Assembly: GCA_947493945.1 (NCBI GenBank)
Contig: CANLSR010000016.1
Coordinates: forward strand, 1 to 47,717
DNA length: 47,717 bases
Reading direction: 5' to 3'
Source of the DNA: an uncultured bacterium
GTDB lineage: Bacteria; Bacteroidota; Rhodothermia; Rhodothermales; Rubricoccaceae
Position 1 is the stretch's first letter, and each line of letters starts with the position of its first letter. The notes under the pieces were generated by a model that was not told where the DNA came from, ran no database searches, and worked only from the letters and a program-made list of their open reading frames with translations. The position numbers and the translations under genes are program-made. Positions 25,998 through 33,238 of this stretch are shown piece after piece.

Positions 25998-27689
25998 ATG
26001 ACACGCCCCGCCCTGCTCTTCTCGGCCCTCGCCGCCCTCGCGCTCCCCGCCTGCCAGGGCGCCGACGCCCCGGCCACGGCCGCCGCCAGCGCAGCGCCGG
26101 ACGTCCCGGAGGCCGCCCTGGCCGCCCTCGACTCGACGCGGCTGCGCGCCCACATCGCGACGTTGGCCTCCGACGAGTTCGGCGGGCGCGGGACCGGTAC
26201 TGAGGGCGAGGCCAAGGCCGTCGCCTACATCATCGAGCAGTTCCAGGCGGCCGGCCTGGAGGGCGGGATGCCCGACGGCTCCTTCACCCAGGACGTGCCG
26301 CTCCGCAGCGTCCGCGTAAGTGAGACGACGCCGCTGACCTTCACCCCCGACACCGGCGCGCCGGCGTCGTTCGAGCCGGTCACCGACATGGCGCTGACCA
26401 CCGACACCGACGGGAGCGCGGTGGCGCTGGACGGCGCCGACCTGGTGTTCGTCGGCTACGGCATCGCCAATGCGGCCGAGGGCTGGGACGACTACGCCGG
26501 CGTCGACGTGACCGACAAGGTGGTCGTGTCGTTCGTCAACGACCCGCCGGCGACCGCCGAGGAGCCCAACCGGTTCCAGGCCGACACCATGACCTACAAC
26601 GGCCGCTGGACCTACAAGTACGAGGAGGCCCGCCGCCGCGGCGCCCGCGGGATGCTCCTGATCCACACCGAGGACACCGCCGGCTACCCGTTCGGCGTCA
26701 TCGCCGACGACGCCCTCGGCGCCCACCCGTCCGCCGCCGACGCGCCCGAGGGCGCCCTCGCGGTGCGCGGCTGGATCTCGCAGCGCGCCGGGGAGGCGCT
26801 CGCGGAGATGTCCGGCGCGTCGCTCGACGACTGGTTCGAGCGCGCCGGCACGCGCGGCTTCCGCGCCGTCGAACTGCCGGTCGAGGCCGACGTGTCGATG
26901 CAGGTGGAGCAGACGGCCGACCTGGTGGGCCAGAACGTGGTCGCCAAGCTGCCCGGCCGCCAGCCGGAGGCCGTCGTCTACGGCGCCCACCACGACCACC
27001 TAGGCACGGACGAGGCGTTGGTGGCGGCCGGCCAGGACGGCATCTACAACGGCGCCGTCGACAACGCCTCCGGCGTGGCCATGATGATCGAGATCGCGCG
27101 CTCGCTCGCCGCCGCCGGCGAATTGGAGCGGACCGTCTACTTCGTCACGTTCACCGCCGAGGAGGCCGGGCTCCTGGGCTCGGGCTACTTTGCCGAGCAC
27201 CCGCCGGTCCCGCTGTCCCAGATGGTGGCCAACGTCAACGTCGACAGCGGCAACCTCAACGGCGAGACCGACGACGTCGTGGGCATCGGGTCGGAGCGGA
27301 GCGACCTGGCCGGCCTGCTGGCGGCCGCCGCCGGCGCCGAGGGGATGACGGTCACGCCCGACAACGCACCCAACGAGGGCCTGTTCTACCGCTCCGACCA
27401 GCTCGCGTTCGCGCGGGGCGGCGTGCCGGCGGTGTTCCTGGGCACCGGCGACACGTTCCGCGGCCGCCCCGCCGGCTACGGCCAGCAGGTCCGCGCCGCC
27501 TACCGCGCCGACCGCTACCACCAGCCGGGCGACGAGCTCACCGACGACCTGTCGATGGCCGGCATCCTGCAGCAGACGCGCGTCGCCCTCCGGCTGGGCT
27601 ACGCGCTCGCGGCCAGCGACCTGACGCCCCAGTGGCGCGACGGCGAGGCGTTCGCGGAAGCGCGGCGCCAGTCGCAGGCCGCCGACTGA
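25998..27689 (+). CDS. M28-family zinc aminopeptidase, lipoprotein
   Basis: A 563-residue exported peptidase. The N-terminus has a lipobox (ALALPAC, Cys19), so it is probably anchored to a membrane. An inserted PA-type domain (about 120-290, DLVFVGYGIANAAEGWDDYA ... GARGMLLIHTED) precedes the M28 core. Zinc ligands and catalytic residues are visible in AVVYGAHHDHLG, GAVDNASGVAMMIEIA, TAEEAGLLGSGYF, the Asp of NVNVDSGNLN, and the final His in RYHQPGDE. Start ATG at 25998. It converges on the SusD gene with a shared terminator between, and may process peptides outside the cytoplasm. Confidence 0.92.
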   Translation: MTRPALLFSALAALALPACQGADAPATAAASAAPDVPEAALAALDSTRLRAHIATLASDEFGGRGTGTEGEAKAVAYIIEQFQAAGLEGGMPDGSFTQDVPLRSVRVSETTPLTFTPDTGAPASFEPVTDMALTTDTDGSAVALDGADLVFVGYGIANAAEGWDDYAGVDVTDKVVVSFVNDPPATAEEPNRFQADTMTYNGRWTYKYEEARRRGARGMLLIHTEDTAGYPFGVIADDALGAHPSAADAPEGALAVRGWISQRAGEALAEMSGASLDDWFERAGTRGFRAVELPVEADVSMQVEQTADLVGQNVVAKLPGRQPEAVVYGAHHDHLGTDEALVAAGQDGIYNGAVDNASGVAMMIEIARSLAAAGELERTVYFVTFTAEEAGLLGSGYFAEHPPVPLSQMVANVNVDSGNLNGETDDVVGIGSERSDLAGLLAAAAGAEGMTVTPDNAPNEGLFYRSDQLAFARGGVPAVFLGTGDTFRGRPAGYGQQVRAAYRADRYHQPGDELTDDLSMAGILQQTRVALRLGYALAASDLTPQWRDGEAFAEARRQSQAAD

Positions 27690-27714
27690 CCCCGGGGTCG
27701 CGGGCTAAATGAGA

Positions 27715-27742
27715 CCGGCCCTGCCTCCCAAGGCAGGGCCGG
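27715..27742. terminator. Bidirectional terminator between M28 peptidase and susD
   Basis: A perfect 12-bp stem (CCGGCCCTGCCT / AGGCAGGGCCGG) with a CCCA loop stands between two convergent genes, 26 bases after one stop and 26 before the other. T-runs are short on both sides. Confidence 0.8.
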
Positions 27743-27767
27743 TTGTCCATTGGGAGAACTCTCGCGT

Positions 27768-29144
27768 CTACAGGTAGAACGGGTTCTGGACCATGTTCGG
27801 GTTCGCGTCGATCTCTCTCTGGGGGATCGGGTAGACAAAGCGCGGGTCCGTCGCGGGTAGAGCGCCGACGCCGGTCACCCCGATCGTCCCGCCTGTCCGC
27901 TTGAGGTCGTGGAGCAGGCTCCCTTCGAAGTCCAGTTCCAGACGCCGCTCGCGGAGCACGTCGTCGGCAGTGACGGCCGCCAGCGGGTCGAGCCCGGCGC
28001 GCGTCCGGATCACGTTGAGGTCCTGGAGAGGCGTGGCCCCAATCGACGTGCCCGCGCGGAGGTTGGCCTCTGCGCGCGTCAGGTACATCTCGGCCAGGCG
28101 GATGACGGGGATGTCTACCCCCTCGCTCGTCGGCCCCTGCCACTTGCCGGTCCGGAGGATCCCCCCGTTGTCGACGTAGAAGAAGGCCCGGCCGTCGCCC
28201 TCCTCGAAAAGGGTGACGTACTCGTCCGTCATCTCGATGTCGCCTCGGCCGCTGTTCTCGTCCGCCCCGTAAAACGTGTTCAGGGCGTTCCCCCCGTCCT
28301 GCGTCGTGATCGCGCGGGAGAACACGTACTCCGAGGACCCCGACTCCTGGTTGAACGCACCCTCGAACGTCGGAGCGAGTGCGTATCCCCCCTCCTCGAT
28401 GACGCGACTCGCCTCGGCTGCCGCCGCGGCGTAGTCTCCACTCGAGAGGTGGACTCGCGCCAGGAACGCACTGGCGGCGTAGGTGTCTCCGAGGATCCCG
28501 TCCCGGGCCGGGAGCTGGTCGCGGGCAGCGACGAGGTCTTGGAGGACTTGACTGTACACCTCCGCGACCGTGTTCCGAGCGGCGTTGTTCTCTTCGGTGA
28601 CGTCCTCGGTGGGCTCGAGTACGATCGGGACGCCGAGGTCAGAGCTCGGAGTGCCGGCGGTGTAAGCCGGCGCCCACTTCCGTACCAGCTCGAAGAGCAT
28701 GATGCCACGGAGAAGGCGAGCGTGCCCCTCGATGCGCGACCGCTCGCCGGCGTCCTCGAACACGTCGAGCGCACTGAGGACGTTGTTGGCAATGTTGATC
28801 ACCTCGTACGCGTCCTCCCACGTGTCCTCCACAGACCCGTTGTTCACGAGGATCGTCTTGTTCCAGAACTCGCGGGGGTCGGCAAAGGTGCCTGTCCAGA
28901 CGACCCGACGGGTGTCGAGTGCCATGAGGTCGGAGCCCATTATCAGCTCGCCGCCGTAGAGGTCCGTGTCGCCCGCTCGGTCGTAGGCGCCGATAAGGGC
29001 ACCCCGAACGTTCTGAGGCGTCGAGCGGGCGCGGTCGTCGCTGATGGACTGGCGCGGCTCGATGTCGAGCAACCCGTCGCAGCCGGAGAGGGCCAGCGCT
29101 CCGACAGCGACTAGCATGAGGGAGAGGCGAGAGAGCGAACGCAT
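27768..29144 (-). CDS. SusD/RagB-family outer-membrane lipoprotein
   Basis: A 458-residue SusD-like substrate-binding lipoprotein. It has a signal peptide with lipobox LALSGC (Cys22), then the usual start DGLLDIEPRQSISDDRARST. TPR-like helices follow (RLLRGIMLFELVRKWAPAY, YAASAFLARVHLSSGDYAAA, IPVIRLAEMYLTRAEANLRA), and the C-terminal part has DVLRERRLELDFEGSLLHDL and YPIPQREIDANPNMVQNPFY. SusD caps the SusC transporter on the cell surface and captures the nutrient. Start ATG at 29144, 48 bases after the susC stop, so they form one operon. No glycoside hydrolase or anti-sigma regulator is adjacent, so the substrate is not predictable; the convergent peptidase may hint at peptides. Confidence 0.95.
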   Translation of the reverse strand: MRSLSRLSLMLVAVGALALSGCDGLLDIEPRQSISDDRARSTPQNVRGALIGAYDRAGDTDLYGGELIMGSDLMALDTRRVVWTGTFADPREFWNKTILVNNGSVEDTWEDAYEVINIANNVLSALDVFEDAGERSRIEGHARLLRGIMLFELVRKWAPAYTAGTPSSDLGVPIVLEPTEDVTEENNAARNTVAEVYSQVLQDLVAARDQLPARDGILGDTYAASAFLARVHLSSGDYAAAAAEASRVIEEGGYALAPTFEGAFNQESGSSEYVFSRAITTQDGGNALNTFYGADENSGRGDIEMTDEYVTLFEEGDGRAFFYVDNGGILRTGKWQGPTSEGVDIPVIRLAEMYLTRAEANLRAGTSIGATPLQDLNVIRTRAGLDPLAAVTADDVLRERRLELDFEGSLLHDLKRTGGTIGVTGVGALPATDPRFVYPIPQREIDANPNMVQNPFYL

Positions 29145-29192
29145 AGGGGTGTGGGGCAGACGACTAGACGGAGTCGGGGTCAGGCCGGAGGT

Positions 29193-32100
29193 CTAGAACG
29201 TGAACTGGAGGCCGAGGCTGACCGAGCGTGCCTGGGGGGCGGAGTAGAATTCGTTGCCCAGCCCGATGTTACCGGCCACGAAGTCGGCGTTGACCTCGGG
29301 GTCCCACCACACGTAGTCCGTGGCCGTGAAGAGGTTGGTCCCGATCAGGTACACTCGCGCGCCTTCCACGTTGAGCCCACCGAGCCCGCCCAGGACGCTC
29401 CGTGGGAGGTTGTACGCGAGCGAGAGCGTGCGGAGCCGGAGGTACGACCCGTCGTAGAGATACCGGCTCGATTCGGCCGTGCCGTTCGCGAGGAAGAGCC
29501 GAGGCTCGGGCACATCGGTGACGTCGCCCGGCTGCTGCCAACGGTCGAGTTGGTTGCGGAGCTGGTTGTCCAGGAAGAGACCGTTGGCCGTCTTGTACTC
29601 TCCCCCTCCATCGAACACCTCGCCGCCGACGGAGAACTGCCAGAGCATGTTGAACTCGAACCCGCCAAACGCGAGCGCGTTGTTGAACCCGCCCGTGAAG
29701 TCCGGGTTGGGGTCACCGATCACGATCCGGTTGGCCTCGTTCGGGTTGTTCGTCGTCGCCTCGGGGTCGAGGATGGCCCCGCTCTCGTCGGGCTCGTTCA
29801 CGAAGTAGAGCGCGTCGCCGTTGGCGGGGTCTACCCCGGCGTACTCGTACCCAAAGAACACACCGATAGGCTGGCCCTCGACGGCGCGGTTGATGAATCC
29901 GCCCTCGATGACCTGGCCGTCGAGGTTTGTGATCTTGTTCCGGTTCGCCGAGATGTTGAACCCGGCCGTCCACGAAAAGGCGGGGGTATCGAAGACGCGC
30001 CCCGTGAGGGCGAACTCGACGCCCCGGTTCTCCAGTGAGCCCACGTTCTTGAGAACCGTGGAGAAGCCGGTTGTGGCCGGGACGTTGACGTTGAGCAGGA
30101 GGTCGTCGGTGTCCTTCTGGTAGACGTCGAACTCGCCGTCGATACGCCCGCCGAGGAACGAGAAGTCAAGGCCGAGATTGAGCTGCGTCGTCCGCTCCCA
30201 CTTCAGGTCCGGGTTCGGAATCTGGGTCGGGATAATCCCGGCCCGGCCGGCAAAGTTGGCCCCGCCCCAAAGCCCGCGCGAGCCGAAGTTGTTGATGGCC
30301 GCGTTGCCCGTCGCCCCGTAGCTCGTGCGGAGCTTGAGGTACGAGACGCTGGGGACGCTGGCGAAGAAAGGCTCTTCGCTGATCACCCACGCTGCGGCAG
30401 CAGCCGGGAAGAACCCGTACCGGTTGTCGCTCCCGAACCGCGAGGACCCGTCGAGCCGGCCGCTGGCGGAGACGAAGTAGCGGTCGGCGTAGTCGTAGTT
30501 GGCTCGGCCGAAGTAACCGAGGAACCGGTAGCCGGTCTCGGTCGACGTCCCCGCCGTGATCTCGGCCGCGCTCGCGATCGTCTGGAAGTCGTCGTTCGGG
30601 AAGACCCGGCCTTCGACCGCCGCGCCCCGCCGCTCGACCTCTTGGTACGTGATGCCGGCCACGGTCTCCACGTCGTGCTCGCCGAAGCCCCGGGCGTACG
30701 TGGCGTAGTTGTTCGTGTTGACGTTGAGGATCCGGTCCCAGGTGCTGACGCCGAGGCCCTCGGGAGCTCCGGTGTTGCGGGCGACCCGGCTGTTGTAGTA
30801 CTCGTCGGTGTTGGCGTCGAGCAAGTCGACCCCGAACTCCGAGCGAACCGAGAGCCCCGGCGCTAGACGGAGCTGTCCGTAGACGTTCCCGAGGCTCCGG
30901 AACGAGGCCACCGCGTGGCTCGCGTTGTCCTTGTAGAGGAGTGCGTTGAAATACTCGGTGTCGGGGTTCGGCTCCGGGCGCTCGCTGGTCTCTGTCCCCG
31001 GCACGAAGATCGGCGAGATCGGGGCCTGGGCAACGAGTTGGAGCGGCGTGGCGAACCCGTTGTCCGTCGACAGCCGGTTGTTGAGCGTCCGCGAGAGCCC
31101 GAGGTTGGCGCCGAGTTCGAAGGCCTCGCTCAGGGTATGGGTGACGTTGAGGCGGCCGGTGACCCGGTCGTACTCGTCGCGAATCAAGATGCCGTCCTCC
31201 TCGCTGTAGCTCCCGGAGACGAAGAACTGCGTGTTCCGGCTCCCTCCCCGCGCGCTCAGATCCACGGTGAAACCGCTGGCGTCCTGGAACGCCTCTTCTT
31301 GCCAGTCCGAGTCCACCTCGCCCGAGCGCCAGTCGGTACCCGCAGCGAGGCCGTCGAAGGACCGCTCAAGGAACGCGAGGTATCCCCCTCCGCCCGTGAT
31401 GCGGTCCGAGTTTTCGGCGGCCTCTGTCAAGAGCTCGACGTACTCTTGGGCATTGAGGAACTCGACCGTGTGGGTCGGGCTGCTCGCGCTGCCTCGGAGG
31501 TTCACGGCAAACTGCGTGTCGCCGTCGAACCCGCTCTTGGTCGTGATCAGGACCACGCCGTTCGAGGCGCGGGCGCCGTAGATGGCCGTCGCCGAGGCGT
31601 CCTTCAGGACCTCGATCGAGGCGATGTCGCTGGGGTTGATCTGGGCGAGCGGGTTCGTCGACGCCGTGTTTGTGGAGATGTTGTCCGTCGAGACCGGGAT
31701 CCCGTCGACCACGTAGAGCGGCTCGTTGCCTGCCGACACGGACGCGGCGCCGCGAACGCGGACCTGGATGCCCTGGCCGAGCTTGCCGTTGTTGGTCTGG
31801 ACCGCGACACCAGCCGTCCGCCCCTGGAGCACCTGCTCGAACGAATTCACGACGGAGCCCTCGATTTCCTCCTCACCCACTCGAGCGACGCTGCCCGTCC
31901 GGGCCAGTTCACTCGTGGTGCCGTAGCCGACGACGTAGACCTCCTCAAGGCCCAACAAGTCCTCTTCGATCGTCATCTCGACTCGGACCGTCTCCCCGGC
32001 TCGTACAGAGACAGGACGCGTCGCGCGGAGGTACCCCAAGAACGTCGCGGCGAGCGTGTACTCGCCCGCAGGTGCGGAGAACGAGAACTCGCCGTCGGCG

Positions 32101-32264
32101 TCAGTCGACGCCCCAACCGTCGTCCCCTCGAGGGCCACGTTGGCACCGGGCACGGGTTCGTTGGTCTGTGCATTGAGCACGCGCCCTTCGACGGTGCCGA
32201 CCTGCGCCAGAGCGGGCGCGGCTGCTCCGACGAAGAGGGCCATGAGCAGGGATGCCGTTTTCAT
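29193..32264 (-). CDS. SusC/RagA-family TonB-dependent outer-membrane transporter
   Basis: A 1023-residue transporter. It has a signal peptide (MKTASLLMALFVGAAAPALA), a carboxypeptidase-like beta domain (about 25-105: GTVEGRVLNAQTNEPVPGAN), the SusC-type TonB region LEEVYVVGYGTTSELART, and a plug domain (VLQGRTAGVAVQTNNGKLGQ, PLYVVDGIPVSTDN, IEVLKDASATAIYGARASNG). A 22-strand type barrel ends in an aromatic residue (VSLGLQFTF). It imports large nutrients with TonB energy. ATG at 32264 is chosen because the longer frame adds residues before a good signal peptide. The 291 bases upstream (to 32555) hold no gene and must carry the operon promoter. One line counted by hand (30001-30060) gives 65% GC against 72% in the M28 gene (27001-27060), hinting at different ancestry. 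Confidence 0.95.
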   Translation of the reverse strand: MKTASLLMALFVGAAAPALAQVGTVEGRVLNAQTNEPVPGANVALEGTTVGASTDADGEFSFSAPAGEYTLAATFLGYLRATRPVSVRAGETVRVEMTIEEDLLGLEEVYVVGYGTTSELARTGSVARVGEEEIEGSVVNSFEQVLQGRTAGVAVQTNNGKLGQGIQVRVRGAASVSAGNEPLYVVDGIPVSTDNISTNTASTNPLAQINPSDIASIEVLKDASATAIYGARASNGVVLITTKSGFDGDTQFAVNLRGSASSPTHTVEFLNAQEYVELLTEAAENSDRITGGGGYLAFLERSFDGLAAGTDWRSGEVDSDWQEEAFQDASGFTVDLSARGGSRNTQFFVSGSYSEEDGILIRDEYDRVTGRLNVTHTLSEAFELGANLGLSRTLNNRLSTDNGFATPLQLVAQAPISPIFVPGTETSERPEPNPDTEYFNALLYKDNASHAVASFRSLGNVYGQLRLAPGLSVRSEFGVDLLDANTDEYYNSRVARNTGAPEGLGVSTWDRILNVNTNNYATYARGFGEHDVETVAGITYQEVERRGAAVEGRVFPNDDFQTIASAAEITAGTSTETGYRFLGYFGRANYDYADRYFVSASGRLDGSSRFGSDNRYGFFPAAAAAWVISEEPFFASVPSVSYLKLRTSYGATGNAAINNFGSRGLWGGANFAGRAGIIPTQIPNPDLKWERTTQLNLGLDFSFLGGRIDGEFDVYQKDTDDLLLNVNVPATTGFSTVLKNVGSLENRGVEFALTGRVFDTPAFSWTAGFNISANRNKITNLDGQVIEGGFINRAVEGQPIGVFFGYEYAGVDPANGDALYFVNEPDESGAILDPEATTNNPNEANRIVIGDPNPDFTGGFNNALAFGGFEFNMLWQFSVGGEVFDGGGEYKTANGLFLDNQLRNQLDRWQQPGDVTDVPEPRLFLANGTAESSRYLYDGSYLRLRTLSLAYNLPRSVLGGLGGLNVEGARVYLIGTNLFTATDYVWWDPEVNADFVAGNIGLGNEFYSAPQARSVSLGLQFTF

Positions 32265-32555
32265 GATGTGTGTGTTTGATGGACTGCCGTCGCTCCGCTT
32301 CCCTGTCGCCCTATTGGTCGGGCCACAACATGTACCGGCCGAGCCATGGCAAGCGGTTCGCAATCTATCTCCACTCTTACTCGCCCCGCTAGATAGGGCC
32401 GCATTTTTTGAACCCCAGTTGGCCATTGGCCTAGCGAGCGGCCTCCTCCGACTGCTGCCGTACGTATCGGGCAGGCGGTCCTTCTCTCGGTCCCGGGGCC
32501 TCTCGAACCACGCGGCTCACCGTGCCGTAGTGAGGTCGTCTCCACCCTTGTCGCC

Positions 32556-33119
32556 ATGCGCATCTTGCTCTCGCTCCTCGCCATCGCCGCCTGTGCCCCC
32601 GACCCCGCCGACGTCGCGCCCGACACGGCCGGCGCGACCGAGCAAGCGGCCGAGGAGGCCAGCCGCGAGGCCGGCGCCATCGACGTCGACGTGGACGACA
32701 TGGCGGTGTCGTCGCGGCTGGTGGGCCGGCCGATCCAGTCCATCCTCACCGAGGACGGCGCCCTGGAGCTGGGCCTAACCGACAGCGTGCTCTACTCCCG
32801 CCTCTCGGACGACACCCGAGCCGGCATCGCCGCCGACATGGAGCGGGAGGCGGAGGGCCAGGAGGGACTGGGCGGGCAGATCGCGCGCGCGGTGACCGGT
32901 GCCGTCGCCAAGGGCCTCGGGACGGCCGTCCAGGTGCCGCTGGGCAGCGTGCGCGACGTCCGCGTCGAGGGCGACCGGCTGGTGATCGAGATGGTCGACG
33001 GCCGCCCGTCGGCCTTCGAGTCGTCCAGGACCGACGGCGAGCCGCTGCTGGAGCAGTTCGCCCCCGCCGACGCCGCCCGGCTGGCGGAGGCGTTCGACCG
33101 CGCCACCGCCGGCCGCTAG
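32556..33119 (+). CDS. Small putative lipoprotein of unknown function
   Basis: A 187-residue exported protein. A very short signal ends in a lipobox-like LAIAAC (Cys13), followed by an acidic, alanine-rich linker. The body has VSSRLVGRPIQSILTEDGAL, LGLTDSVLYSRLSDDTRAGI and a closing helix ADAARLAEAFDRATAGR. I do not recognise the family. Start ATG at 32556. It diverges from susC and is followed 119 bases later by the GH3-like/serine hydrolase gene. Confidence 0.7.
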   Translation: MRILLSLLAIAACAPDPADVAPDTAGATEQAAEEASREAGAIDVDVDDMAVSSRLVGRPIQSILTEDGALELGLTDSVLYSRLSDDTRAGIAADMEREAEGQEGLGGQIARAVTGAVAKGLGTAVQVPLGSVRDVRVEGDRLVIEMVDGRPSAFESSRTDGEPLLEQFAPADAARLAEAFDRATAGR

Positions 33120-33194
33120 GTCGGCGGCGGCTGGCGGCCGCGCCACCGCGCCGCGCCCGGCGTGGGCCCCGCCCCGGGAGCTCCTCGGCCGCGC

Positions 33195-33203
33195 TACCTT
33201 TTG
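33195..33203 (+). promoter_or_regulatory. Promoter-like TACCTTTTG before the serine hydrolase
   Basis: Same CTACCTTTTG string as at 25951-25959. It lies only 6 bases before the ATG at 33209 but 36 bases before the ATG at 33239, which favours the second start. Confidence 0.4.
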
Positions 33204-33238
33204 CGCTGATGGCTCGTTCCCCGGAGCATGTCTCTTCT

